Positions 51,301 to 60,200 of a DNA stretch of 64,000 nucleotides are shown here, piece by piece; positions within the stretch are counted from its first letter, which is position 1, and each line of letters opens with the position of its first letter. The notes under the pieces are model-generated. The model was given only the letters and a program-made list of their open reading frames with translations, was not told the DNA's origin and did no database searches. Both the position numbers and the translations under genes were made by a program. Origin of the DNA: Planctomycetota bacterium (GTDB lineage Bacteria; Planctomycetota; Phycisphaerae; Tepidisphaerales; Tepidisphaeraceae); contig JAEZED010000217.1 of the NCBI GenBank assembly GCA_023417885.1, positions 1 to 64,000 of the forward strand, read 5' to 3'.

Positions 51301-53869
51301 GTACGCCGAGGCGGGCCTTTCACCCGGCATTGAGGCCGGCGGACTCGGCGCCCGGCTCCTGCTTCAGGACCTCGACTGGCGCGACGCCGCGGGCGACGCG
51401 TCCGCGCTGGCGGCGATGGAGTTGCTGGAGGTGGAAATCGACCGGTTCGATCCGGCCGGCGGGGAGATTGCAGCGCGTCAGGTGCGCGTCGCGGGCCTGC
51501 AGGGCACCGCCCGTCGCGGCGCGGACGGTTCGATGACCCTCGCGGGCATCCGCATGGTCGCCGCGGCGCCCGCGGCTGCCGAAGCGCCCGCTCCGGCGGA
51601 GCCGGCGGAGCCGCCCCCGGATGTCGCCGAAGTGCGGGACGATGCCGTGAGCGTGCGGGCGGGCCTGGGCCGAAGCCGAAGCAACGCACTGCCGCGCGTG
51701 TCTCTCGAAACGCTCGACCTGCACCTGGCGCGGTTCACGATCGTCGATGAGTCGCGACCGGAGGCGGCGCCGCTCGTGCTGCAGGACGTGCGGCTGGCAA
51801 GCGTGGAGCCGATCACGCTCGACCCGGCGCAGGATGAAGCGGGCACGCCCATGCGCCTGGCGCTTTCGGGCGCCGCCCAGCCGGCGATTGGCTCGTTCCA
51901 CGTCGACCTCTCCACCCAGCCGCTTGCGCGCTCCCCCACCGCGACCGTAGCTGTGCGGATTGAGGGGATCGACGGCGAGGGAGTCATTGCGCTCGCGCCG
52001 GAGCTGGCGGACATCGTGGATGCCTCGCAACTGACCGACGGCCGATTCTCGCTCGACCTGGAGAGCCGAGCCGAGCTTCAATGGCGCGAGGGCGTACCCG
52101 ACCTTGCGAGCGGCATCGGCGGCGAGTTGCTGGTGCGCGACATTGCATTCCGAAACGGCGAGGATGGCCCGGTGCTCCTGGGGCTGGATGAGCTGGAGGC
52201 GGACCGAGTCCGCTTTGAGCCCTCCAGCGGCGGGCTGGTGATCGGCAGCCTTGAGCTGCGCACGCCGCGCGGGGCGTTCGCGCTGGACGACCGTGGCTTC
52301 CATGCCGCGGGCCTCGTCTATCTCCTGGAGAGCGGGGCGGAGCCGGCGACCGCCCCCGCACAGGAACCGGGCGCCGGCGAGCTCGCACAGGCGACGACGG
52401 AGCAGACCGCCCCGGTGACCTCGACCGATCCGGCCGCCCTTCCGCCGGAGTTCCGCATCGACTCGCTGCGCATCAGCGGGGCGGAGATCACCTTCGAGGA
52501 CCGCACCGCCGATCCGCCGCTGGTCGCCCCGATCACGAACCTCGATGTGGACGTACGCGGGTTCTCGAATCGCCTCGCGGTGCAGCCCGGCACCTTGCGC
52601 TTCAGCATCATGGCCAGCGCCGGCCAGGTGGAACTCCCCAAGCCGCCCGAGAGCTCCGGCATCGCCGGCGCGATTGGCGACGTCGGACGCCTCCTCCGGC
52701 AGCGCGATAGCGAGGCACAAGACACTGCGACGCTGGAGATGGAGCGGCGTGACCTCTTTGCACAGTTCACGTCAACGGGGCGCGTTCAACTTTATCCCGC
52801 GCCGGACGGCCGCGTGAACGTCTCGCTCTCCGGCCTGGAGATGCTCTCCCTGCGCGGGGTGGCACAGACTCAGGGCATCGAGATCGGCAACGGCCTCTTC
52901 GACGCCGAGGCGGACATCCGCCTGAACCCGGACAACACGATCGACGCGCGCATGACGCCCGCCTTCACGAGCCTGCGCATCAGCGAGCCGGCGAACGGGC
53001 CGATCGCGCAATACCTCCGACTTCCCGCGCCCCTGGACACCGTCATCGTCACGCTCCAGGACGCCGGCGGAACGATCTCGCTTCCCGTCTCAGTCACGCT
53101 TCGCGAGGGGCAACTGGGAACGGGTGAAGCGATCGGCGCGATCGCGTCGGCCGTGTCGCAGGTGATCGCGACGGCGATCGTCCAGTCGCCGATGAAGGTC
53201 GCCGGCGGCGGGCTGAGCATGCTGGGGATCCGCGGCGAGCGCGGCTTCGCGAAGCAGACGGTCGAACTTGCCTTTGAGCCTGGCTCCACGCAACTCGATG
53301 CCCCCTCCCGGCGCCGGTTGGCGGCGCTGCGCGACCTGGTGCGCGGCAACGGCGAGGCGAAGGCGGCCCTGCGCCATCGACTCGGCGCCGGCGACCTTCC
53401 GCTGGTCTCGGCGCGTGCCAACCCCACACAGGACGAGGCTCGCGCGGTCGCCTCGCGCCTGCGCGAGCGCCGCAACGAGTTGCTCGAGCGGCGCCCGCAG
53501 CTCATCGGGTCGGCCCGTTCGGCAGTGGCCTTCGGAACGCCGAAGGAGGCCGAGTCGGCCGCCGCCGAGCTGCGCGCGCTCGACGTGCGCGTCGCGGAAC
53601 TGGACGAGTCGATCGACGCTGCGCTGGAGCTTCTCAGCCCCGGCGCCGACAGGCGCGCCGACCGGCGCGTGCGAACGACGGCCGTCAGCCTCGGCGAGCA
53701 GCGCCTGGCGGCGATAAGGTCGATCCTGGCCGGCGACGATCGCGAGGTGCAGGCGCGCGTGCAGGCGGGGAACGCGCAGTTCGATCCACCCTCGCCCGAG
53801 GAAGCGGCGAGCCGTCCCTCGCGCACAGCGGGCGGGATCATCGAGGTTGAAGTGGTCTATCCGGGCTGA
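48365..53869 (+). CDS. Giant DUF748/AsmA-family envelope protein
   Basis: A 1834-residue protein with a short polar N-terminus, one membrane helix (~38-60: WTVIVLAVLVVLLRIALGFALP) and a long periplasmic chain of repeated beta-rich AsmA-type segments (VWNLRVVPKDP, PLALLRGRLVVWRAE, LRISGAEITFEDRT, ITNLDVDVRGF). The C-terminal part matches DUF748 ends (LGTGEAIGAIASAVSQVIATAI and the VELAFEPGSTQLDAPSRRRLAAL block). AsmA/DUF748 proteins bridge the two membranes and are implicated in phospholipid transport and outer-membrane barrier function. At more than 1800 residues it is larger than most. The linkers include PTTRPAED and PPTTAP. Starts 3 bases after the lipoprotein. Confidence 0.85.
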   Translation: MSADETAPSPPPADASANASSEPPEPEAKPTKRRRWWRRLKWTVIVLAVLVVLLRIALGFALPYVVNAAASSVGMTAQYDDLSLSLTGGEATVWNLRVVPKDPEVSQGEPIFAANYLRGDISPLALLRGRLVVWRAEADTVDILVQRRADGTLPVLEMVAAQRNGEKLEETPDAEEPAALSFTPPLALDALRLSRVRARIVDVAVDPPVDMVVDLNARISQVGPDSPESEIEIDIFAPPMLEVLKIRALATAHERELDSSLTVDLFGLRPGALAGYLAQLGLQPAADRMDARMRGTLTTTAVADDDRAISAVLTLSDIVGTVDGRPEMRVGQVRFEAPYIGPEGVTAEELLIEGSRLSALRTADGGVRALGIELPVSGSESPQPAAETHAAADDPVQETTRPAEDAMSFSLARFVVRDAEARFRDEAVSPAVELAGQVSEVSVRDLAWPPSSDDATITFDANLALPGVLERLGAAGHVLAYADTPRLAIDVSAQGIAPVGAEPYLRLVGVESLLEDGAFNARIEASMSPGADGSSAISASARDIRFADGESPLVTMPEATLDGLAMRADGTLRVDRIVLRGPALDVELTSEGAVRTAGFRSLATSPVPAEGRAEPGAGEGTPAPEGGSEPALRAIDLGHLSWEGLALSLTDNSTEEGMVTRLNDVAVDVRDLRIDLVAPAESGESRAGTVSVRLSAPDLVERFEAAGTLAASAGTLEMQLDLAGNGMSLASLRPMLARSGIEPEWERLDLTGTLLARAVPQQGAALPLVDVDLQDVSLTDGDAELAGLDRLRIDQFTFDTGDLRVDAVEINRPRLVARRTAEGDIAIAGVRLTTPPQAPAAEPGEAVREPPTTAPTVVTTFPFGELVLPRLVMGGVRISGAEMGWLDETRSAAESIRLVADVTLGTLDTTAPDGAEMPFNIDVGAPGLDRLSLAGTVQLRPDAQHVVADIAAEGVDGAALAALLPPGMTLETRSGVFRLYAEAGLSPGIEAGGLGARLLLQDLDWRDAAGDASALAAMELLEVEIDRFDPAGGEIAARQVRVAGLQGTARRGADGSMTLAGIRMVAAAPAAAEAPAPAEPAEPPPDVAEVRDDAVSVRAGLGRSRSNALPRVSLETLDLHLARFTIVDESRPEAAPLVLQDVRLASVEPITLDPAQDEAGTPMRLALSGAAQPAIGSFHVDLSTQPLARSPTATVAVRIEGIDGEGVIALAPELADIVDASQLTDGRFSLDLESRAELQWREGVPDLASGIGGELLVRDIAFRNGEDGPVLLGLDELEADRVRFEPSSGGLVIGSLELRTPRGAFALDDRGFHAAGLVYLLESGAEPATAPAQEPGAGELAQATTEQTAPVTSTDPAALPPEFRIDSLRISGAEITFEDRTADPPLVAPITNLDVDVRGFSNRLAVQPGTLRFSIMASAGQVELPKPPESSGIAGAIGDVGRLLRQRDSEAQDTATLEMERRDLFAQFTSTGRVQLYPAPDGRVNVSLSGLEMLSLRGVAQTQGIEIGNGLFDAEADIRLNPDNTIDARMTPAFTSLRISEPANGPIAQYLRLPAPLDTVIVTLQDAGGTISLPVSVTLREGQLGTGEAIGAIASAVSQVIATAIVQSPMKVAGGGLSMLGIRGERGFAKQTVELAFEPGSTQLDAPSRRRLAALRDLVRGNGEAKAALRHRLGAGDLPLVSARANPTQDEARAVASRLRERRNELLERRPQLIGSARSAVAFGTPKEAESAAAELRALDVRVAELDESIDAALELLSPGADRRADRRVRTTAVSLGEQRLAAIRSILAGDDREVQARVQAGNAQFDPPSPEEAASRPSRTAGGIIEVEVVYPG

Positions 53870-53876
53870 GACCGCG

Positions 53877-55091
53877 TCACTGAGCCTCGTGGCTCCGCCG
53901 GCGCGCCGCGGCCCGGGTGAGGGCGGTGCGTCCGAGTCGGCGTACGATATCGTCCAGCGCTGCGTCGAGGCGGCGCCGCTTTTCGGAGGAGGCGTCGGGA
54001 AACAGCCCCGGCGCCACCGACGACGCATCCACGAGGTCGGTGAGCGAAACCCCCAGCAGGCGCAGGGGACGAACATCCTCCGCCGTCCACCACGCCTCCA
54101 GAAGGTCGCGCGCTGCGTGCCAGAGCACGAGCGTCTCGTCGCTCGGTGCCGCGAGGGTCGTGCGGCGCGTGAGAGTGACGAACTCGCTGTAGCGCCCGCC
54201 GTGGCGCAGCTTGATGCCGATGCCCCGAGCCAGCCGGCCCGCGGAGCGTAACCGCATGGCCACCTGCTCCACTTCCCCGAGGAGGATCGAGCGCAGCTCG
54301 TCGAGTTGCGCGATGTCCTCCGCGAAGGTGCGCTCCTGGCCGATGCTCTTGGCCTGCCGGTCCGGCGTCACCGGCCGGTCGTCGATGCCGTGGAGCAGGT
54401 TGCGCATCCCCGCCCCGCCGAGGTAGCGCCCGAGGAACTCGTCGGGCATCGCCCGGAGCTGTGCGACGGTGCGTACGCCGAACCCCTCGAGTCGCTGCGC
54501 GGTCTTCGGGCCGATGCCCCAAATGCTCGAGATCGGGAGCGGGGCCAGGACGCGCTCGACTTCGTCCGGCTCGATCACCGTCAAGCCATCCGGCTTGTTC
54601 ATGTCGCTGGCGAGCTTGGCCACGAGCTTGTTGGGTGCGACGCCCACGCTGCACGTCAGACCGGTCGTCTCCATGACCCGCGCCCGGATCTGGCGCGCGA
54701 TGGCCGGGCCGTCGCCGAACATGCGGCGGCTGCCCGTCACGTCGAGAAAGGCCTCGTCGATCGAAAGGGGCTGCACGAGCGGCGTGTAATCGGACAGGAT
54801 CGCGAAGACCTGCCGGCTCGCAGTGCGGTAGGCGTCGAAACGGCCGCGCACCACGATCGCGTGCGGGCAGAGGCGCAGGGCCAGGGCCGTCGGCATGGCG
54901 CTGCGGCAGCCGAAAACACGCGCCTCATAGCTGGCCGCCGTCACCACGCCGCGCGCGCTGCTTCCGCCGACGAGGACGGGCCTGCCGCGCAGCTCCGGGT
55001 TGTCCCGCTGCTCGACGGCGGCGAAGAAGGCGTCCATGTCCACGTGGAGGACGGTCCGCGCCGTGCCGGGTTTGGAAGCATCCTCCTGCAC
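53877..55091 (-). CDS. dinB: DNA polymerase IV (Y family)
   Basis: A 404-residue translesion polymerase that lacks proofreading and bypasses damaged bases. Catalytic motifs are HVDMDAFFAAVEQRDNP and PLSIDEAFLDVTG, with the fingers block ASYEARVFGCRSAMP between. GVAPNKLVAKLASDMNKPDG, IWGIGPKTAQRLEGFGV (helix-hairpin-helix) and the little-finger LRSAGRLARGIGIKLRHGGRYSEF follow. It is complete and of normal length (DinB is 350-420). Start ATG at 55091. It stands alone, convergent with the DUF748 gene and just left of the island boundary. Confidence 0.97.
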   Translation of the reverse strand: MQEDASKPGTARTVLHVDMDAFFAAVEQRDNPELRGRPVLVGGSSARGVVTAASYEARVFGCRSAMPTALALRLCPHAIVVRGRFDAYRTASRQVFAILSDYTPLVQPLSIDEAFLDVTGSRRMFGDGPAIARQIRARVMETTGLTCSVGVAPNKLVAKLASDMNKPDGLTVIEPDEVERVLAPLPISSIWGIGPKTAQRLEGFGVRTVAQLRAMPDEFLGRYLGGAGMRNLLHGIDDRPVTPDRQAKSIGQERTFAEDIAQLDELRSILLGEVEQVAMRLRSAGRLARGIGIKLRHGGRYSEFVTLTRRTTLAAPSDETLVLWHAARDLLEAWWTAEDVRPLRLLGVSLTDLVDASSVAPGLFPDASSEKRRRLDAALDDIVRRLGRTALTRAAARRRSHEAQ

Positions 55092-55231
55092 ACCGCAAGT
55101 GTACCGCCGGGCCAGGCAGCGCCAGCTTCGTCATGTCCAGAGCCCCACACAACCTGGTGACGGCTGCTTCACCAGCTCGTCTAGATCGAATGCACTCGAC
55201 CGGAGCGGGGGTTGTTCAGCGGTGACAACAG

Positions 55232-55276
55232 CGAGGCCGACGGGGCTCGAGCCCGCAACCTTCGGATCGACAGTCC
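55232..55276 (-). tRNA. tRNA-Asp-like 3' half (fragment, possible attachment site)
   Basis: On the minus strand this 45-nt stretch has the exact geometry of a tRNA 3' half. GGA begins the anticodon stem, the 7-nt loop CTGTCGA reads GTC (Asp), the stem ends TCCGA, and the variable loop is AGGTT. T-arm GCGGG-CTCGAGC-CCCGT follows (position 54 is C, not T), then acceptor strand CGGCCTC and discriminator G. The D-arm and 5' acceptor strand are absent: pairing of the anticodon stem breaks after three bases, at 55277. It is therefore a remnant, not a gene, and looks like the tRNA-derived end left by integration. Confidence 0.6.
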
Positions 55277-55300
55277 TTTCCCCGGCCAGCCCAAGCCGAG

Positions 55301-55516
55301 ATGGCGGCGGCGTTTAGGAAAAGCGTGCCTCCGCACCTGACCATGAACCCGACCACGCGGTCCGCAGCAGCCTCGGATAGGGATCACGACTGCTCATGCG
55401 CCTCCTCGGCATCCCACGCCGACGCCTTCGCAGACCTTGCGGAACTGGTAAGACTCTGGCCGGGGCTTCAGGCAGAGGCTAGAGCCGCGGTGCTGGTGAT
55501 GGTGCGGCGGCTGTAA
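55301..55516 (+). CDS. Small protein with helical tail (planctomycete element-associated type)
   Basis: A 71-residue frame whose last ~30 residues read ADLAELVRLWPGLQAEARAAVLVMVRRL. Similar short tails (…WPGLPxxxRAxILxMV…) recur in small hypothetical proteins beside integrases in planctomycete genomes, from memory. The N-terminal half looks random and may be out of frame, so this could be a decayed copy. It lies 25 bases past the tRNA fragment, where a mobile element's terminal genes are expected. Confidence 0.45.
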   Translation: MAAAFRKSVPPHLTMNPTTRSAAASDRDHDCSCASSASHADAFADLAELVRLWPGLQAEARAAVLVMVRRL

Positions 55517-55707
55517 TCGATCAATGCGCCGGCCTTCCTCGCGCCGCATCGGGATACGGCGTTGGCGAACTTGGCGAGGCAGAGGAAACTTCGCTCGGCT
55601 ACTGCGTTACCTAGTGTCTGCTCGACCAGATGGATGCACCGGCAGTCGCGCGGGCTGTCAGTTCGGGATTAGTCGTAATTTGCCGTCGCTGGCAGTGAGG
55701 GCCACGC

Positions 55708-57216
55708 CTACCTGGCATAGATTGTCTCATGGTCGGGCTGGGTCGCAAAAGTGACAGTCGGCCTGAAACTGGAGTCGTCCTGCCACATCGGGATGTCGAT
55801 CGCACGATGGGCGAGGCCGAACGCGAGAAGCAGCAGTGCCTCGTCGCCGGAAGCACTGGTTTGCGAAGAGCGCCCATCGCCCCCGATGACGGCGTAGTCG
55901 TACGGCACGTGCGGAACTTCCGTTGGCACGGCCTCGATGTATGGGTGCCAAGGGCTAGCGCTCAACCGCTCCGCAGTCGGACCGAATCGGCTTCCGCCGC
56001 CTACCGCGCACATCGTGTACTTGGCTTTCCGAAGCCCGGGGTCGTCCGCCGGCTTCTTCGTTTGCGCTCTCGGCTCCGTCCATTCGCCTTCCCGAGGACA
56101 GCTCGCGTAGGCGCGCCCGAACGCCTTCCGGTAACACTCGAAGATCTCGTTCAACACGGGCTCGTAGTGCTCGCGGCACGCTTTCAGCTGCCCAGCGGAC
56201 AACGCCTCCCGCCGTGCCCTCGGCGAGCCCTGCCCGGGCCCGAGTTTTCGGCAGACTGCTGCGTCGACGCCGTCAAGGCCTACGAACTCGCTGTTGGCCC
56301 CGTAGTAGCACGCCTCCGGTAGCCCCTCGGTTCGGTGGAACCAGAAGAACGCCACGTCCGTGGTGCCGGCACCGACGTCGACCGTCGCGTACTTGCCCTT
56401 GCTGCGCGTCGGGTCGAGGAGGTACGCAGTCATCGCGGCGTGAGTTTCCGGGAACACGACCACCGGCGACTCGCCCGCCGCCGGGACCGGAGTGCCCGCG
56501 ACCTGCTGGAGCATCTCGCGCGCGTTGGCGAGCGGCCAAGGATCGCGCGCGTGCGGCGCGAGCGTTAGGGCGCGGTAGAAGGTTTGCTCGAAGAGCCCCT
56601 TAAGCCTCGGGTCGGCCTGCATCTGGTTGAGCGGAGCCGCCGCGTTCACGAGCAGCCGGAACGAGCTCCCGCCCAGGTGCCGTGCGAGTGCCGCTTCCGC
56701 GTGGGCGATCACGTGCGCGAGATAGAGCGTCGAGACTTCCGCGGCCGTGAGATCTGACTCGCCTAGACAGGATCCTGACGTTCGGCGCTCCGGCTCAATG
56801 CCGTCCGACGAGCCGGCCAAGTCCGGGAGCAGCATCTTGAACGACCGGATCGTCTCCCGGCTCGCCGCTAGTTCGGCCCTTCGGCCGAACAGGAGTTCGC
56901 CGCGGTGGAGGGCCACGGTGGACGGGCAGAGCACGGAACCGTTGGCGCAAGGCGGCTCCAGCACGAGGAACCGGCTGGCGCTCGGGTCGTCCGCCTCGAT
57001 CTGCGCGACGAGCTTGGTCGTCGACGTGCCGAAATCCAGGCCGAGAATGACCCGCCGAGCGCTCGCCGCGGCGGTGGACGTCGTTCCCGGCGCGGCACCG
57101 ATCCGCACCGGCCCGCCCCGTGGCGAGCCGGCGGCCGAATTGCTTCTCGTGACTGGCTTCAGTGGCGCCTTGGCGTTGCTGATCGGTGATCTGGCGCCGG
57201 GTTGTGTCAGGCTCAT
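55708..57216 (-). CDS. Hsp70-like (actin-fold) ATPase
   Basis: A 502-residue protein of the Hsp70/actin-like ATPase family without a recognisable substrate-binding domain. The phosphate-1 loop is LGLDFGTSTTKLVAQ (residues ~56-70) and phosphate-2 is VDVGAGTTDVAFFW. An adenosine-type GGG segment (CAVGGGSRFGP) lies near residue 420. A disordered N-terminal ~50 residues precedes it. The ATG at 57216 follows GAGGAA. It is the last gene of the helicase cassette (41 bases after the SNF2-like gene), so it probably works with those helicases rather than as a general chaperone. Function unknown; its partners point to phage defence. Confidence 0.85.
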   Translation of the reverse strand: MSLTQPGARSPISNAKAPLKPVTRSNSAAGSPRGGPVRIGAAPGTTSTAAASARRVILGLDFGTSTTKLVAQIEADDPSASRFLVLEPPCANGSVLCPSTVALHRGELLFGRRAELAASRETIRSFKMLLPDLAGSSDGIEPERRTSGSCLGESDLTAAEVSTLYLAHVIAHAEAALARHLGGSSFRLLVNAAAPLNQMQADPRLKGLFEQTFYRALTLAPHARDPWPLANAREMLQQVAGTPVPAAGESPVVVFPETHAAMTAYLLDPTRSKGKYATVDVGAGTTDVAFFWFHRTEGLPEACYYGANSEFVGLDGVDAAVCRKLGPGQGSPRARREALSAGQLKACREHYEPVLNEIFECYRKAFGRAYASCPREGEWTEPRAQTKKPADDPGLRKAKYTMCAVGGGSRFGPTAERLSASPWHPYIEAVPTEVPHVPYDYAVIGGDGRSSQTSASGDEALLLLAFGLAHRAIDIPMWQDDSSFRPTVTFATQPDHETIYAR

Positions 57217-57257
57217 GAGGGTTCCTCGGCGACGCCGGTGGGGGCTCGCCATCTGGA

Positions 57258-60200
57258 TCAGCGGGGCCGCACGACGCGCACGTATCCGGCTCCTTCCGGC
57301 GCGTAGCTCACACTGACCTGCTTCTGTTGTTCGAGTTGGCGCAGCCGCTCCTCGTGATCGGCCTCCAGCTTCCGAATCTGCGCCTCGACGAGGCGCTGGA
57401 TCTTGACGTTGCCCGTGCCGACGTGGTGTTGCCGCAGCCGTTCCTTTTCGGCCCGCTTCGCGTTCGTCGAGGCCGTTAGCGAGGCGATCCGCGCCTCGAT
57501 GCGTGCCACGTTCTGCCGCTCGGCGTCCGACCGACGCTCCTGGATGCGGGCGGTGATCCGCCTCTGGCACTCGTCGAGCAACGATCGCGACAGCTCCGCC
57601 GGCGGCGGCTCGAACCATTCCCACTTCCGCCCGGCCACTACCATTTGGTGGAGCAACTGCTCGGCCTGCTCCGGCTCAAGCGCGAACGCTCCGTCGGCAC
57701 TGACACACGTTGCCCAGAGCGACTTGCCGGCCTGCAGGCCGCGCTCGTCGATCTCGGCCCAGAGGAAGAAGTAATCCGAATCGGGCACGACGTCCGTGGC
57801 CACCTCGACGCACGCCACCGGCGGGATCCGGTCGGGGTGATCCTCATAGATCTTGACGATGGCGCGGACCAGTGGATGCAGCGCGTGCAAGTGCTCCACC
57901 GCCGGGTCGTTCAGCGCCACGGCACTGTCGAACGTGACGCGCAGGTGCCCGCCCCCCGCCCGCGCCAGGAAGGCCAGCATTTTCGGGTCGTTCAGCGGCA
58001 CCGCCCCGCGGACGAGGTCGCGCAGCGCCGGCGTGAGCTGGAGCCACTGACACCCCTCGCCTGCGTCGCGGCCGCGTGGCCCCTCGCGTCGGGGCCGCAG
58101 CGCGGCCTCCGGGTGCTCTGCGAGCAGGTAGTCCTGTACGAACAGGCGGGTCTCCTCCGCGCTGACGTACCGGCCGAGTCGCCGAACGCGCTCCAGCCCC
58201 TCGCGGAACACGTCGTCGTGGCCGATGAGCGAAGCCGAGGCCTCTTCGAGTTGGCGCTCCTGCTGTAACCGCGTGGCGAGCGCCATCGCGCGGCGCTCCA
58301 CGAGCGCTTCCTTCTCCGCGTCGGTCAGGTCCAGCTTGAACAGCTCGTCGGTGAGCTCCTTGATCGCCTGGCCGAGGATCGGCTCCAGCGGCCCGATCGC
58401 GCCCTCGAATAGGCCGACGCGCGCGTAGAGCCGGTGGAGGATTCGGTCCTCGATCGTCCCCGGGATGCTGAAGTTGAGAACGAGGATCTTGTCGGACTGC
58501 TGGCCGAGCCGGTCCAGCCGGCCGATCCGCTGCTCGACGACCATCGGGTTCCACGGCAGGTCCCAGTTCACCAGCGTGTGGCAGAACTGGAAGTCCAGGC
58601 CCTCGCTGCCGACCTCGCTGGAGAGCAGCACGCGCACGTCCGTGTCATTCTTGAACGCGGCGATGCGCTTCAACCGCTCGTCCTCGTCCGGGTGCTTCGG
58701 ATCCGCCTTGACGCTCCCGTCAATCCGGACGCAACCGATCTTCTCCCGCGTCAGCCTGCGTTCTAGGTAAGCGAGGCTCCCGCGGAAGTACGAGAACACG
58801 ATGAGCTTCTCCTTCCGCCGTACCACGTCCAGGAGCCGCGCGAACTTGGTGTCGGCGGTCGGCCAGGCGCTCAGGCACTTCTTGATCAGGTCGACGAACC
58901 CGGGTAGTTCGATCAGCCGCGCACCGATCAGCCCCTGGCCCGCGTCGCCTCCGTCGTCGACGGCGTCTTCCCGTAACTCGACCCCACCGTCCTCGCCGTC
59001 GTCGTTGTCGTCGCCCCCCCGCTCGGTCGCGCTGCTGCCGGCGAAGGTTCCTGATCGAGTTCGGCTCGCTAGCACGCGCTCGTAGTGCTCGAGCATGGCC
59101 GGGATACTGCTGGCGAGCTGTCGCTGGAGCGTGATCAGCGGGAACTGGGCGGCGAAGTTGCCCACGGCCCGCGTGTAGTGCTCGGCGCAGAACTCGTACA
59201 CCGCGTCGTAGATCCGCCGCTCGGCGTTCGTCAGCTCCACCTCGACGATGTTGGGCACGCGTTGCGGCGCGTCCGGGTGCGCTTCCCGCTTCTTCGTACG
59301 CGTCATCACGTGCGCCAGCAGGTTGAGCTGCGAGAGGTCCTCCTGCACGCGGGCGATCTCCGGCAGGTCGCCCGGCGCGGACGACGCCAGGCGCCGCATC
59401 ACGTCCTGGTACAGAGGGTTCGACAGCAGCGGGCCCGCGTCCGGGGACGACTCCAGCTGCGACAGGTGTTGCCGCGCCTCCTCGACCCGCCCGGGCGAGG
59501 TCCCCCGCAAGCTCGCCTCGGCGCGGACCACGTGCTCGTTGAGCCGGAGGCGCCGCTGGAAGACGTCAAAGCGGTCGAACTCCTCCGGCAGCAGCAACCG
59601 GAGCAGGACGTACAGGTCCTCGTTGCCCAGGTGCAGCGGCGTGGCCGTCAGGAACGCGACGGACTCGCTGGCGAAGGTAAGCGCCCGGACGGCGCGGTGC
59701 TGGCGCGTCTCGCTGTTACGGCAGTGGTGGGCCTCGTCGACGATCAGCAGGTCCAGCTGCGGCGGCTGCTGTTCGAGCACGTTCAGGACGCGCTCGACTC
59801 GGGCGCTTTGTAGGGACACGATCGCCTGCAGGCGCTTCCTCGGCCCGTCGGCCGCCTGCTCGTGAAGGCGCGCGCGGAACCCGGCGGCATCGAGGATCTC
59901 GAATTCTTCGCCGAACCGGGCGGCCATCTCCGACTGCCACTTGTTCCGCAGCGAAGAGGGGCACACGACGAGCACGCGGTCGATGTCGTGGCGCGCCTTG
60001 AGTTCCTGGAGGATGTACCCGGCCTCGATCGTCTTGCCGAGGCCGACCTCGTCGGCGATTAGGATGCGCGGGCGGTCGGAGCCGAGGAACTTGAGCAGCG
60101 GCTTGAACTGGTACGGGTGGAACTCGGTGCGCGAGGTCTCTAGGCTGTAGATCGCGTCGCGCAGCGGCCGGCGGAGTTTCGCGAGCGTAATGCGGCGCGA

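Larger units (their letters stand above)
55092..55707. other. Island junction, no confident full-length gene
   Basis: This 616-base stretch between dinB and the Hsp70-like gene holds the tRNA-Asp-like fragment (55232-55276) and one small open frame (55301-55516). The rest, including 55517-55707, shows no ORF with family similarity and no integrase remnant that I can recognise. Codon bias of the ORFs here is irregular. Confidence 0.6.

Noticed and set aside
55232..55276. Functional tRNA-Asp gene
   Set aside because: No D-arm or 5' acceptor strand precedes it, the anticodon stem breaks after three pairs and T54 is changed to C.
55524..55754. 76-residue plus-strand ORF after the tRNA fragment
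   Set aside because: Arg/Ser-rich composition, no similarity to integrase or other families, and it overlaps the Hsp70-like gene end.
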